Source: DATLFP01 sp035540955 (GTDB lineage Bacteria; Actinomycetota; Acidimicrobiia; Acidimicrobiales; CADCSY01). From it: a stretch of 30,122 bases of DNA. Under the pieces are notes generated by a model, which was given only the letters and a program-made list of their open reading frames with translations, was not told the origin of the DNA and searched no databases. Both the position numbers and the translations under genes were made by a program. This document shows positions 1 through 8,870 of the stretch, piece by piece; position 1 is the stretch's first letter; the number at the start of each line of letters is the position of its first letter. The stretch covers positions 1-30,122 of the forward strand of contig DATLFP010000150.1 of the NCBI GenBank assembly GCA_035540955.1, read 5' to 3'.

Positions 1-475
1 CCGCATGTACGCGCCGACGCCGCTGGCCCCGGTGGCCGACAGCTTCACCGGGTCGTGCGCCCGCACGGTGGACGTCGGCGGCGCTCCCGCGCCGCCGGAC
101 GGCCGCGCCGCGCCCGGCGCGCCGTTCCGGTGGACGGGAGAACCGACGGTCTCGGCGACCGATCCGGTCGGGCTCGGACTCGGCGTGTTCGCCGGCTGGA
201 GCCACGACACCCGGCGCGTGCAGATCGACGTGGGCCCGCGGGGCACGATCACGTTCGCGCTGACCTGCGACGGTCTCGACGACTTCGACATCTACCTGAC
301 CGGGCCCGACGGCGCGCCGGTGGGCGAGGGCACGGCGCCGGGGACCTCGGCCGCCGCCGGCTGCGACGAGCAGATCGTCGTCACCGGCGCGATCTCGGGC
401 GTGTACACCGCCACCGTCCACGCGTTCCTGAGCGCGGGCGGCACGGTGTACCGGGCCACCCTCAGGACCAAGTAG
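1..475 (+). CDS. C-terminal part of a secreted protein, PPC-like beta domain (5' truncated)
   Basis: The reading frame is open to the left edge, so the ATG at 5 is probably internal and the true start lies outside the window. The visible 156 residues are rich in Gly, Ala, Thr and Asp. Residues about 70-156 alternate hydrophobic and polar residues, with a DDFDIYL segment followed by GPDGAPVG, as in bacterial pre-peptidase C-terminal (PPC) beta-sandwich domains that end secreted enzymes. A Cys pair (about C88 and C119) could form a disulphide, which also fits an exported protein. No catalytic motif is visible in this fragment, so the enzyme type cannot be named. It ends with TAG only 14 bases before the stop of the convergent ino1 gene, with no clear terminator hairpin between them. 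Confidence 0.6.
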   Translation, partial: RMYAPTPLAPVADSFTGSCARTVDVGGAPAPPDGRAAPGAPFRWTGEPTVSATDPVGLGLGVFAGWSHDTRRVQIDVGPRGTITFALTCDGLDDFDIYLTGPDGAPVGEGTAPGTSAAAGCDEQIVVTGAISGVYTATVHAFLSAGGTVYRATLRTK

Positions 476-489
476 GCGCCGGCGAGCGG

Positions 490-1572
490 CTAGGTGGCGT
501 CGCCTCGGGCGAAGGCCTCGACCATGTCGTGGGCGTCGTTGTCGTGGAACTGCTTCGGCGGGCTCTTCATGAAGTAGGCCGACGCGCTCTCCACCGGGCC
601 GCCGAGGCCGCGGTCCATGGCGATCTTGGCGCACCGCACGGCATCGATGATCACGCCGGCGGAGTTCGGCGAGTCGTGCACCTCGAGCTTGAGCTCGACG
701 GTGAGGGGCACATCGCCGAAGTTGCGACCCTCGAGCCGGATCAGCGCCCACTTGCGATCGTCGAGCCACGGGACGTGATCCGACGGGCCGATGTGCACGT
801 CGCGGTCGGAGATGCCCTGGTCGATCTGGCTGGTCACCGACTGGGTCTTGCTGACCTTCTTGGACTTCAGCCGCTTCCGCTCGAGCATGTTCATGAAGTC
901 CATGTTCCCGCCGAAGTTCAGCTGGTAGGTGTGGTCGATCGTGGTGCCGCGGTCCTCGAACAGGCGGGCCAGCGTGCGGTGCACGATGGTGGCGCCGACC
1001 TGGCTCTTGATGTCGTCGCCGACGATCGGGATGCCGGCGTCGGTGAACTTCTGGGCCCACACCGGATCGGACGCGATGAACACCGGGATGGCGTTGACGA
1101 ACGCCACGCCGGCGTCGAGGCACGCCTGGGCGTAGTGCTTCTGCGCCTCCTCGGACCCGACCGGGAGATACGACACGAGGACGTCGGCCTTGGCGTCACG
1201 CAGCGCCTGCGCCACGTCGACGGGCTCGAAGGGGCTCTCCTCGGACACCTGGCGGTAGAACTCGCCGAAGCCGTCGAGGGTCGGGCCCCGCAGCACCGTC
1301 ACGCCGAGCTCGGGCACGTCGGCGAACTTGATGGTGTTGTTCTGGCCGGCGTCGATGGCCTTGCTCAGGTCGAGCCCGACCTTCTCGGCGTCGACGTCGA
1401 AGGCGGCGACGAGCTCGATCTGGTTGATGTGGTAGCCGCCGAGCACGACGTGCATCAGGCCCGGCACCCGCTCGGCGGGGTCGGCATCCCGGTAGAAGTG
1501 GATGCCCTGGACCAGCGAGCTGGCGCAGTTGCCGACGCCCGCGATCGCGAGCCGAAGGGTCTTGGTGGTCAT
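490..1572 (-). CDS. ino1: Inositol-3-phosphate synthase (Ino1)
   Basis: This enzyme converts glucose 6-phosphate to inositol phosphate with NAD in the cytoplasm, the first step toward phosphatidylinositol and, in actinomycetes, mycothiol. The 360-residue protein has the expected actinobacterial length. It opens with an NAD-binding segment, AIAGVGNCASSLVQG (residues about 9-23). It also carries DDIKSQVGATIVHR and NFGGNMDFMNML, both typical of the short prokaryotic Ino1 form. I chose the ATG at 1572 because GAGGAG lies 7-9 bases upstream and the ATG overlaps the TGA of the padR gene (ATGA), which implies translational coupling. The longer frame starting at 1608 would overlap padR further and has no support. 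The same padR-ino1 pair occurs in M. tuberculosis (Rv0047c-Rv0046c). Confidence 0.96.
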   Translation of the reverse strand: MTTKTLRLAIAGVGNCASSLVQGIHFYRDADPAERVPGLMHVVLGGYHINQIELVAAFDVDAEKVGLDLSKAIDAGQNNTIKFADVPELGVTVLRGPTLDGFGEFYRQVSEESPFEPVDVAQALRDAKADVLVSYLPVGSEEAQKHYAQACLDAGVAFVNAIPVFIASDPVWAQKFTDAGIPIVGDDIKSQVGATIVHRTLARLFEDRGTTIDHTYQLNFGGNMDFMNMLERKRLKSKKVSKTQSVTSQIDQGISDRDVHIGPSDHVPWLDDRKWALIRLEGRNFGDVPLTVELKLEVHDSPNSAGVIIDAVRCAKIAMDRGLGGPVESASAYFMKSPPKQFHDNDAHDMVEAFARGDAT

Positions 1573-2183
1573 GAGTTCTCCTCGCTTGCGATGAGGCCGT
1601 CGAGCCACGCGATGTCGCGCTCGACGGTTTCGGTGTCGTGCTCCAGCAGGGCCTTGCGATAGCGGTCGGCCGCCTTGGCCGGCCGGTTCCGGCGCTCGGC
1701 GAGCCGCGCCGCCAGCGCCTCGCGCCGCCGGCGCAGCAGGCCCAGCCGGGTGGCGGGGTCGCAGAACCGGCAGAAGGCGACCTTCACGTTGAACGTGCGG
1801 TCGTCGTCGGTGGGGTCGGCGATGAGCTCGCAGAGGCGGGCGGCGCCCTCCTCGGTGATGCCGTAGACCTTCTTGCCCCGGGGGCCCCGCTCGGCCTTGC
1901 GACGCAGGGTCCGAGCGGCCCCTTGAGCGGGCGCCATCGCCCGGGTCGAGCGGAAGGCGGCCGCCTCCCCGGTGAAGGAGCCGGTCATGGGGATCGTGGG
2001 GACGGGCTCGGCCGCCTCGACGGCCTTGACCGCGCCCGCCGCCTCCAGGCGGGCCAGGGCGGGATAGAGCGAGCCGAAGGACACCGACGACAGCGGTCCG
2101 AGGACCTCCCGCAGGCGCTTCTTCAGCTCATAGCCATGGAGGTCGGACTCCTGGAGGACCCCGAGGATGGCCAGCTCGATCAC
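1569..2183 (-). CDS. PadR-family transcriptional regulator
   Basis: A 204-residue DNA-binding regulator. Its N-terminus has the PadR winged-helix pattern: IELAILGVLQESDLHGYELKK (residues about 2-22), then SFGSLYPALARLEAAGAV, and a wing containing KKVYGITEEGAARL. The C-terminal part is Arg/Glu-rich and probably helical (dimerisation). A Pro/Thr-rich insert of about 45 residues separates the recognition helix from the wing, which is long for the family. I chose GTG 2183, not TTG 2219, because TTG 2219 lies in a -35 element; GTG 2183 sits 7 bases after a -10 element. The stop overlaps the ino1 start, so it is co-transcribed with ino1 and probably controls it. PadR proteins usually repress their own promoter, and a palindrome sits exactly there. 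Confidence 0.9.
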   Translation of the reverse strand: MIELAILGVLQESDLHGYELKKRLREVLGPLSSVSFGSLYPALARLEAAGAVKAVEAAEPVPTIPMTGSFTGEAAAFRSTRAMAPAQGAARTLRRKAERGPRGKKVYGITEEGAARLCELIADPTDDDRTFNVKVAFCRFCDPATRLGLLRRRREALAARLAERRNRPAKAADRYRKALLEHDTETVERDIAWLDGLIASEENS

Positions 2184-2219
2184 CTGGACAGTTATATCGG
2201 CTCGATATATCGAAAGCAA
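2184..2219 (-). promoter_or_regulatory. padR-ino1 promoter with embedded palindromic operator
   Basis: Read on the minus strand: TTGCTT (2219-2214), a 17-base spacer, TATAAC (2196-2191), then 7 bases to the GTG start, so the mRNA should be leaderless. The spacer and -10 hold a perfect 12-base palindrome TCGATATATCGA (2202-2213) and an overlapping 7-3-7 inverted repeat TATATCGGCTCGATATA (2193-2209). This AT-rich patch is striking in so GC-rich a window and lies where a repressor would block RNA polymerase. Autoregulation by the PadR protein is the natural inference; no binding was shown. Confidence 0.7.
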
Positions 2220-2484
2220 CTATCTCCAGAAGGGGGAAGCTGCGCCCCCCTTCTGCCATCCCCCACGCGTGCGCCTGGACGGCGCGCGCGGCGGCCCGCG
2301 GCCGCGCGAGCTCGCTCCGCTCGCGGCTCGCTGCGCTCGCAAGCCCAGGCGCAGAGCGAGCCGGGCAGCGAGCAAGCCGGGCAGGATGCGCCGGAGGCGC
2401 TGGAACCGGCGCCGCGGACGCGCGCAGGTGCAGGGCGCCCGAGCAGGGCGCAGTCGGAGCGGCAAGCCCGCAGCGAGCGCCAGC

Positions 2485-2531
2485 GAGCCCAGGCGCAGAG
2501 CGGAGACCGTGAAGAGGCGCAGAGCGGAGAC
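2485..2531. repeat. Tandem copies of a GC-rich intergenic repeat (AGGCGCAGAGCGGAGAC)
   Basis: The 17-base unit AGGCGCAGAGCGGAGAC occurs at 2491-2507 and again, identical, at 2515-2531 (24-base period). A shorter copy, GCCCAGGCGCAGAGCG, is at 2343-2358 and is repeated within 2487-2502. A near copy of the extended unit (22 of 24 bases) lies 6.4 kb away at 8871-8894, also between genes. This looks like a dispersed intergenic repeat of the genome. Confidence 0.6.
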
Positions 2532-2542
2532 GAACAGATCGG

Positions 2543-2548
2543 TAGCCT
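2543..2548 (+). promoter_or_regulatory. Likely leaderless -10 element of the DUF5318 gene
   Basis: TAGCCT fits TANNNT and ends 7 bases before the ATG at 2556. No Shine-Dalgarno sequence lies between, so transcription probably begins at or next to the start codon. A -35 element is not evident. Confidence 0.45.
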
Positions 2549-2555
2549 CGGGGCG

Positions 2556-3005
2556 ATGTCGTTCGACCCGCGACGGACCCGGGGTGCCGAGGCAGGCGCC
2601 GTCGGCTCGCTGCCCGGGGAGATCGACTACCGCCTGGCCCGTCAGAGCCTCATCGCGGAGTTCAAGAAGGGCCGGATCGACCGCCAGGAGGTGTGTGACG
2701 CCCAGGCCGAGCTCATGCGAGCCGCCCGCAACGTCGGGGAGCCCTCGAGTCGGGTGTGCCCGATCTGCGAGGACAGCCATGTCGTGCTGGTCACCTACGT
2801 GTTCGGGCCCCGGATGCCGGCGAGCGGCCGGTGCGTGACGACGAAGACCGAGCTCCGCTCGCTCAGCCGGGCCAACGGCGACCTGGCCGCCTACGTGGTC
2901 GAGGTGTGCCCCAGCTGCAAGTGGAACCACCTGGCGCGGACGTTCCTCCTCCCCGCCACCAGCCCGAACCGCAACGGCAGGAACCGGTCAGCGCCGCTCG
3001 GCTGA
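2556..3005 (+). CDS. DUF5318 zinc-ribbon protein
   Basis: A 149-residue cytoplasmic protein with two CxxC knuckles: CPIC (C68, C71) and CPSC (C118, C121), the latter followed by KWNH. They most likely bind one zinc ion. The stretch EIDYRLARQSLIAEFKKGR (residues about 22-40) forms a charged helix. This fits the actinobacterial DUF5318 family (Rv0049 in M. tuberculosis), which likewise sits between the padR-ino1 pair and the class A PBP gene. The molecular function is unknown. ATG 2556 was chosen because conserved sequence begins soon after and because of the leaderless promoter spacing; the frame extends further upstream only as low-complexity sequence. Its TGA overlaps the ATG of the next gene (TGATG). 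Confidence 0.85.
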   Translation: MSFDPRRTRGAEAGAVGSLPGEIDYRLARQSLIAEFKKGRIDRQEVCDAQAELMRAARNVGEPSSRVCPICEDSHVVLVTYVFGPRMPASGRCVTTKTELRSLSRANGDLAAYVVEVCPSCKWNHLARTFLLPATSPNRNGRNRSAPLG

Positions 3006-3472
3006 TGGCGGCGGCCGCCGCCGTCGCCCTCGTCCTGCTCTCCGAGGGCCACCTCCTCGTGCTCGGCGTCTTCGTCGCGGTGATCGCGGCAACGCCGGCC
3101 GGCGCCGCCACCGCCTTCCTCGCCACCACGGCCGTCCTGCTCCGGTGGGGGTCGCCCTCCCTGGCCGCGGTGGGCGGGGGCCAAGCCGTCCTCGGACCCG
3201 CCTTGGTGGTGGGCGACACCGTGGCCGCGGGCAGCGCCGTGCTCGCGGCGCTGGCCATCGCCCTGCTCGCTCCCCGGCCGGTGGTGCTCGCGCTCGCCCT
3301 CGGCGTCGTCGCGGGGGCGGTCGCCGTCGGTCCCGAGATCCCCCATGACCTCGGGATCCGGATCGTGGGCGCGGCCGCGGGCGCGGCCGTCGCCGTCGGC
3401 GCCCGGTGGCTCCCGGCCCGGCAACCGGCGGCGGCGGCGCTCGCCGCACTCGCTCTCGTCGCCGCGGCATGA
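3005..3472 (+). CDS. Hydrophobic membrane protein of unknown function
   Basis: 155 residues, mostly Ala, Val, Leu and Gly. Several hydrophobic stretches, from residues 2-20 (AAAAAVALVLLSEGHLLVLG) through about 135-155, would make roughly five or six membrane segments. Few charged residues remain. The start ATG overlaps the stop of the DUF5318 gene (TGATG), which fixes the start and suggests coupled translation. The next gene follows after 10 bases and is also a membrane protein. I recognise no family. Position just before a cell-wall synthase suggests an envelope role, but that is inference only. Confidence 0.7.
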   Translation: MAAAAAVALVLLSEGHLLVLGVFVAVIAATPAGAATAFLATTAVLLRWGSPSLAAVGGGQAVLGPALVVGDTVAAGSAVLAALAIALLAPRPVVLALALGVVAGAVAVGPEIPHDLGIRIVGAAAGAAVAVGARWLPARQPAAAALAALALVAAA

Positions 3473-3482
3473 GGGGCAGGGT

Positions 3483-4682
3483 GTGACCGCGGTCCTCGGC
3501 GCCGCCCTGTTCGGGCCCGCCGTACTCCTCGTCCTCGCGCGTCTGGCTCCGACCTCGGCGACGGCGCGCCGGTGGCTCGAGCACGGGGCGCTCGTCCTCG
3601 CCGGGCTCTGGCTGGTCGTCGCCCTCGGCGAGCGGGACGCGACCATCGGGCGCTTCGGCGCTGGCAGCGCGCCGGCGGGTGTGGGGACCTGGCTCCTGGC
3701 GGCGACCGCCACGTGGCCGACCCGACGGTCGACCGCCGCGCTCACCGCGGTGGCCGCCGCCGTCGCCGTCGGCGGGGTCGCCCTGCTCGGGGGCGGCGGC
3801 GACGCAACCGACGCCGCCGGCGCGCTGGCGCTCGCCGCCGCGGTCGTCGTGCTCGCGGCGCGCACCGAGGGCGACGGCGGGCTGGTGCCGGCGATCGTCT
3901 GCACGCTCGGCGCCGCAGCGGTGGCCTTCGGCGTCGCCCGTGAGCACGACGCGCTGGTCCTCGTCGGCGCCGGCCTCGCCACCGGCGGCTCGGGTTGGCG
4001 GGTGCGGCGGGCGGGTGTCGTCCTCCTTCCGGCGGCCATCGTGCTCGCCGGGGTGCCGGGCGCCGTCGCGTGGCTGCCGGTGCTCGTGCTCGCGGTGGTG
4101 GCGGCCGCGCTCGCCCATCGGCCGGCCGTCTCGCTCGGGCTCTGGGCGGTGGCGGCCGCCGGCGTGCTGGCCGACGCCCACCTGCTCGGCGCGGCGGCCG
4201 TCGTGATGGCGGTCGGCCTCCACCCGGTGCTCGCCATCGCCGCTGCGCCCGGCGCCGCCGTGGCGGTCGGCGCGGCCGCCGACCTGTCGTCGCGATGGCT
4301 CGGCGTGCTGGCGCTCCTCGCGGCGATCACCGTGCTGCGGCTGTGGCGGCGGCCCGAGGCGGTCGTGCCCGGGCCGCCGTCCTACCCCACCGCGGCCGCG
4401 CTCGCCCTCGGCGCCTGGCTGGTGCTGGCGCCGGAGACGTGGCAGGGCGCGGTCGCCCTCGAGTCGTGGGGGACGGGCGTGGTGATCGCCGCGATCGCGG
4501 CCGCGCTCGGCGGGTTTCTCGCCGTCTCCTACGCCGAGGTCACCTTCGAGGTGATCGGCGTCGAGGTGGCCGACCCACCCACGCCGGCCGGCGATCCGCC
4601 GTGGGCGTGGCGGGCAGCATTGGCCGGCCTCGCCATCCTCGCGCTCTCGGGGGGCGCGCTCGTAGCCTCGATCTCGTCGTGA
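3483..4682 (+). CDS. Polytopic membrane protein of unknown function
   Basis: 399 residues with many hydrophobic segments, probably 11-13 membrane spans, separated by short Arg/Asp-containing loops. No transporter motif is evident, and much of the protein is low-complexity Ala/Val/Leu. I chose GTG 3483 because GAGGGGCAGG lies just upstream and the previous gene ends 10 bases earlier. The longer frame from 3345 would overlap that gene and encodes Arg/Pro-rich shadow sequence. The last codons overlap the GTG start of the PBP gene (GTGA), so this gene, the one before it and the PBP probably form one transcription unit. A role in envelope assembly is possible but not shown. Confidence 0.75.
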   Translation: MTAVLGAALFGPAVLLVLARLAPTSATARRWLEHGALVLAGLWLVVALGERDATIGRFGAGSAPAGVGTWLLAATATWPTRRSTAALTAVAAAVAVGGVALLGGGGDATDAAGALALAAAVVVLAARTEGDGGLVPAIVCTLGAAAVAFGVAREHDALVLVGAGLATGGSGWRVRRAGVVLLPAAIVLAGVPGAVAWLPVLVLAVVAAALAHRPAVSLGLWAVAAAGVLADAHLLGAAAVVMAVGLHPVLAIAAAPGAAVAVGAAADLSSRWLGVLALLAAITVLRLWRRPEAVVPGPPSYPTAAALALGAWLVLAPETWQGAVALESWGTGVVIAAIAAALGGFLAVSYAEVTFEVIGVEVADPPTPAGDPPWAWRAALAGLAILALSGGALVASISS

Positions 4683-6811
4683 GCCGAGACCGACCCCCCG
4701 GGCGGCGCAGCCTGCTGTGGCGCCTGCGCCGCCCCCTGTTCCTGATCGTGCTGCTCGCCGTGGCCGGCCTGTCGGGCGTCGGCTACGTCCTCGCCCGCGT
4801 CCCGCTCCCCGAGGCCGACGTCCCGGTGGAGACGACGTTCCTGTTCGACGCCGACGGGAACCGGCTGGCCGAGCTCTCGGGCGGGGAGAACCGTACGTCG
4901 ATCCCGCTCGCCGATGTGTCGCCGCACCTCGTCGACGCCGTGCTCGCCGCCGAGGACCGCCAGTTCTTCCGGCACCCGGGGGTGAACTTCGCCGCCATCA
5001 CCCGTGCCGCCATCGCCGACCTCCGGGGCCGGCCGCTGCAGGGCGGGTCGACCATCACGCAGCAGTACGTGAAGCTCGTGTTCGTCGGCACCGAGCGCAC
5101 CATCGTGCGCAAGCTCAAGGAAGCGACCCTCGCCGTGAAGCTCGAGCGCGAGCTGGCGAAGGAGGAGATCCTCGAGCGCTACCTCAACCGCATCTACTTC
5201 GGTCGGGGCGCCCACGGCGTGCAGGCCGCCGCCCAGGCGTACTACGGCGTGGACGCCGGCGACCTCACCGCCGGCCAGTCGGCCTACCTGGCGGGCCTGA
5301 TCCGCGCCCCCGAGGCGGCTGACGCCTCACGGGCGCCGGACGAGGCCGATGCCCGCCGCGACCTGGTGTTGCGGGCCATGGTCGAGGAGGGCTACCTCAG
5401 CGGCGAGGAGCGCGACGCCATCGCCGCGGTGCCGGTGGCCGACACCGTGCGCGACCGCGACGAGGCCGTGCAGGACAAGGTCGAGGGCGCCGCCTACGGC
5501 ACGCAGTACTTCGTGGAGCACGTGCGCCGGCAGCTGGCGGCGCGGTTCGGGGATGCCCGCGTCAACGGCGGTGGCCTCCGGGTGCACACCTCGATCGACC
5601 TCGGGTTGCAGCGGGCCGCCTACGAGGCCGTGTACGCCGACGTGCTGGCCGAGGAGGGCGACCCTGCCGGAGCGCTCGTGGCCGTCGACACCGGCGGTTG
5701 GGTGCGGGCGATGGTGGGCGGACGCGACTGGGACGCGGAGGACCCCTTCGCCCGCGTGAACTTCGCCACCGGGACCGACGGCGGCGGCACCGGCCGGCAG
5801 GCGGGGTCGTCGTTCAAGCCGTTCGTGCTCGCGACCGCGGTGGCCGACGGGTTCTCGGTCGAGTCGGCCTTCGACGCGCCGGCCTCGATCGTGTTCCCCG
5901 GCGCCAACGCCGGGCGCGACTACACGGTGCACAACTACGAGAACGCCGGCTACGGGCGGATGAACCTCGTCGAGGCCACGGCGCGGTCGGTCAACACGGT
6001 GTACGCCAAGCTGATCGAGGCCATCGGCGTCGAGCGGGTGGCCGGCTTCACCCGCGAGCTCGGGATCACCAGCGAGGTGCCACCGCTGCTGTCGATCACG
6101 CTCGGCACGCCGAGCGTCTCGGTGCTGGAGATGGCCTCGGCGTACGCCACCTTCGCCACCCGCGGCGTGCGGGTGGAGCCGAACGTCATCGTGAAGGTCA
6201 CCGACGCCGACGGCAACGTCCTGTGGGAGCCGTCACCCCGGGTCACGCGCGTCATGGAGGAGGCCGAGGCCGACGTCGTCAACCACGTGCTCCGGCAGGT
6301 GATCGCCCGGGGCACCGGCACCCGTGCCCGCATCGGCACCGACGCCGCCGGCAAGACCGGCACCACGCAGTCCTACGGCGACGCGTGGTTCGTCGGCTAC
6401 ACGCCCGGCCTCAGCACCGCCGTGTGGATCGGCTACCCCGAGGGCCAGGATCGACCGCTCCGCGGCGTGCACGGCATCAACGTCACCGGCGGCAGCCTGC
6501 CGGCGGAGATCTGGCGGCGGTTCATGGCGGTCGCCACCGAGGACGAGCGGTACCGGGGCTCCTTCGTGCGGCCCCGCGACCTCGGCGGCGCCCTCATCCC
6601 CGACTCCCACCGGCTGCGGGAGGGGGAGGAGACGACGACCACGACCGAGCCGGAGGATGCCGGGGACGCCGAGGAGCCCGAGGAGCCCGATCCGGACACC
6701 GAGACCACGACGACCACCGTCGAGGACGACCCGGACGCGCCACCGACCTCGTCGACGTCGACGTCCTCGACCTCGACCACCACGACCACCGGGGTCCCGA
6801 TCGAAGACTGA
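4679..6811 (+). CDS. Class A penicillin-binding protein (transglycosylase/transpeptidase)
   Basis: A bifunctional 710-residue peptidoglycan synthase that polymerises and cross-links glycan outside the membrane. A short Arg-rich cytoplasmic end is followed by one membrane anchor (residues about 18-38). The GT51 domain carries AAEDRQFFRHPG, with catalytic-type E92, then GGSTITQQYVK and ERYLNRIYFG. The transpeptidase has all three motifs: S377-S-F-K380, S437-V-N439 and K559-T-G561. From residue about 648 to the end there is a Thr/Glu/Asp/Pro-rich tail without a PASTA domain, probably a flexible wall-spanning segment. GTG 4679 overlaps the previous stop (GTGA). It occupies the place of ponA1 (Rv0050) in M. 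tuberculosis. Confidence 0.95.
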   Translation: MSRDRPPGRRSLLWRLRRPLFLIVLLAVAGLSGVGYVLARVPLPEADVPVETTFLFDADGNRLAELSGGENRTSIPLADVSPHLVDAVLAAEDRQFFRHPGVNFAAITRAAIADLRGRPLQGGSTITQQYVKLVFVGTERTIVRKLKEATLAVKLERELAKEEILERYLNRIYFGRGAHGVQAAAQAYYGVDAGDLTAGQSAYLAGLIRAPEAADASRAPDEADARRDLVLRAMVEEGYLSGEERDAIAAVPVADTVRDRDEAVQDKVEGAAYGTQYFVEHVRRQLAARFGDARVNGGGLRVHTSIDLGLQRAAYEAVYADVLAEEGDPAGALVAVDTGGWVRAMVGGRDWDAEDPFARVNFATGTDGGGTGRQAGSSFKPFVLATAVADGFSVESAFDAPASIVFPGANAGRDYTVHNYENAGYGRMNLVEATARSVNTVYAKLIEAIGVERVAGFTRELGITSEVPPLLSITLGTPSVSVLEMASAYATFATRGVRVEPNVIVKVTDADGNVLWEPSPRVTRVMEEAEADVVNHVLRQVIARGTGTRARIGTDAAGKTGTTQSYGDAWFVGYTPGLSTAVWIGYPEGQDRPLRGVHGINVTGGSLPAEIWRRFMAVATEDERYRGSFVRPRDLGGALIPDSHRLREGEETTTTTEPEDAGDAEEPEEPDPDTETTTTTVEDDPDAPPTSSTSTSSTSTTTTTGVPIED

Positions 6812-6823
6812 CGAGACCTCGGC

Positions 6824-7045
6824 CTACCCGCCCACCTCGTCGGTGCTCTGGTGCTCCGAGCTCTCGCGGGGGCCGGCCTCTTCGTGGGGGTAGTGGGTGC
6901 GGCAGGAGAAGCACCAGATCTCGATGTCGGCCTGGACCTCGGCCTTGCCCTCGGTGTCCCACGCCTCGGGCGTGACGTAGACCCGGTGGACGCGGGCCAG
7001 ATCGTGGTCGTCGCGGCCGCAGCTCTCGCAGGTCCCGGTCGACAT
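6824..7045 (-). CDS. Small zinc-ribbon protein
   Basis: A 73-residue acidic protein with two CxxC pairs: CESC near the N-terminus (residues about 5-8) and CFSC (about 45-48), followed by RTHYPHEE. The spacing suits a single zinc ribbon. The middle segment VHRVYVTPEAWDTEGK is well formed and unlike a shadow translation. I chose ATG 7045, which directly precedes the first CxxC; the longer frame to 7195 runs into panB and its promoter. It is convergent with the PBP gene (12-base gap) and divergent from panB. Function is unknown. It may be a small conserved actinobacterial protein, but I cannot name a family with confidence. Confidence 0.75.
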   Translation of the reverse strand: MSTGTCESCGRDDHDLARVHRVYVTPEAWDTEGKAEVQADIEIWCFSCRTHYPHEEAGPRESSEHQSTDEVGG

Positions 7046-7071
7046 GGGACCGAAGGTAGTGGGTACGCTTG
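7039..7071 (+). promoter_or_regulatory. Likely panB promoter
   Basis: TCGACA (7039-7044) and TACGCT (7064-7069) are 19 bases apart and match actinobacterial -35 and -10 elements loosely. The decamer GGTACGCTTG (7062-7071) recurs exactly upstream of rpsF at 8941-8950. The start would be near 7076, giving a leader of about 43 bases. AGGAGG at 7107-7112 lies 6 bases before the panB ATG. Confidence 0.45.
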
Positions 7072-7118
7072 ACATCGCCGCCGGCAGCCATGGGGCGCTG
7101 GACGGCAGGAGGTCCGAC

Positions 7119-8005
<887 letters not shown>

Positions 8006-8009
<4 letters not shown>

Positions 8010-8611
8010 GCGATCTCGGCGCCCGCCTCGACACCCCCGGCGGGCGGGAGTGGCTGCGGCGGGCGGCGTGGACGGTGCTGGCGGTGGCCGTGCTGGCCCT
8101 CGTCGTGCGGGGCGGGTCGTCCCCGGCGGATCCGTACCTCGTCGACGACGACCGCGCCGCCGTCGTCGACGGCCAGGCGGCGGCCGGCGGTCGTCGCCCG
8201 CTCGAGGGCTTCGGGGAGATCGCGTTCACCGTCACCGATCCGAACGGCCTGATGGCCGAGTGGTGCGCGCTGCTCGCCGAGACCGACGCCCAGCGGGCGC
8301 AGGGGCTGATGGACCAGACCGACCTCCGCGGCTACGACGGAATGGTGTTCCGCTACGACGCACCGATCGAGGGCGGGTTCTGGATGAAGAGCACCCTGAT
8401 CCCGCTGGCGGTGGCGTTCTTCGACGAGCAGGGCCGGTTCGTGAGCGCGCAGGGGATGGAGCCCTGCCCGCCCGAGCTGGGCGACCGCTGCCCGGTGTAC
8501 CGGGCCGAGGCGCCGTTCGTGAGCGCCGTCGAGGTGCCCCGAGGGGGTCTGGGCGCGATGGGGATCGGACCCGGCTCCCAGATCGCCTTCCCGGGGACCC
8601 CGTGCGCGTGA
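8006..8611 (+). CDS. DUF192 domain protein, membrane-anchored
   Basis: 201 residues. An N-terminal hydrophobic segment (residues about 20-37, AAWTVLAVAVLALVV) follows several Arg residues and would anchor the protein with its C-terminal part outside. Residues about 75-195 match DUF192: an AQRAQGLMDQTDLRGYDGMVF block, then GGFWMKSTLIPLAVAFFD, and a C-terminal block ending GIGPGSQIAF. DUF192 proteins are small beta proteins of unknown biochemical role, often exported. A Cys pair (CPPELGDRC) may form a disulphide. GTG 8006 overlaps the panB stop (GTGA), so the two genes are coupled. Nothing in the sequence links it to pantothenate synthesis beyond position. Confidence 0.85.
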
Positions 8612-8865
8612 CCGAGGACCTCTACGACTGGGACGACTTCGAGCGCCGGGCCGCGCCGGTGGCACCCCGGCGGGGACGGGGTGGGGCTCCGGCCGCCGTC
8701 CTGGCCGCCGCCCTGTGGGCGATCGACGACGTGGTCCTGGGCGAGCGCTCGCGCACGCCGGTGATCGAGGAGATGCCGGTGCCGGGGGTCGACCCCGGAG
8801 CGCGGGTCGTGGTCCACCTGGTGCCCGGCGACCCGCAGGCGTCCTACGCCCTCGTCCGCTGGTAG
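8608..8865 (+). CDS. Small protein of unknown function
   Basis: About 85 residues, with an acidic N-terminus (TEDLYDWDDFERR), a Pro/Arg/Gly-rich stretch, one weakly hydrophobic segment (AAVLAAALWAIDDVVLG) and a beta-like C-terminus with VVVHLVPGDPQ. Two GTG codons, 8602 and 8608, are possible starts; I took 8608 because it overlaps the previous stop by 4 bases, the usual pattern here. No family recognised. The acidic opening and strong Arg/Gly middle are coding-like, and the gene fits tightly after the DUF192 gene, but it could also be a chance frame. Confidence 0.6.
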   Translation: MTEDLYDWDDFERRAAPVAPRRGRGGAPAAVLAAALWAIDDVVLGERSRTPVIEEMPVPGVDPGARVVVHLVPGDPQASYALVRW

Positions 8866-8870
8866 CCCGC

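Larger units (their letters stand above)
2220..2555. other. Gene-free, repeat-rich spacer
   Basis: I see no convincing gene in this 336-base stretch between padR (minus) and the DUF5318 gene (plus). It is extremely GC-rich and built from short shuffled copies of GCGAGC, GCAGCGAGC and GCGCAGAGCG. The part 2308-2340 is a run of GCTCGC/GCTGCGCTCGC that is complementary to GCAGCGAGCGCCAGCGAG at 2470-2487, so long-range folding is possible. Reading frames cross it but have Arg/Ala-rich, low-complexity translations with no ribosome binding site. The last 13 bases hold the likely promoter of the next gene. Confidence 0.6.

Noticed and set aside
1638..2555. Upstream extension of the DUF5318 frame across padR
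   Set aside because: The sequence before ATG 2556 is low-complexity and opposite padR; conserved sequence begins after that ATG.
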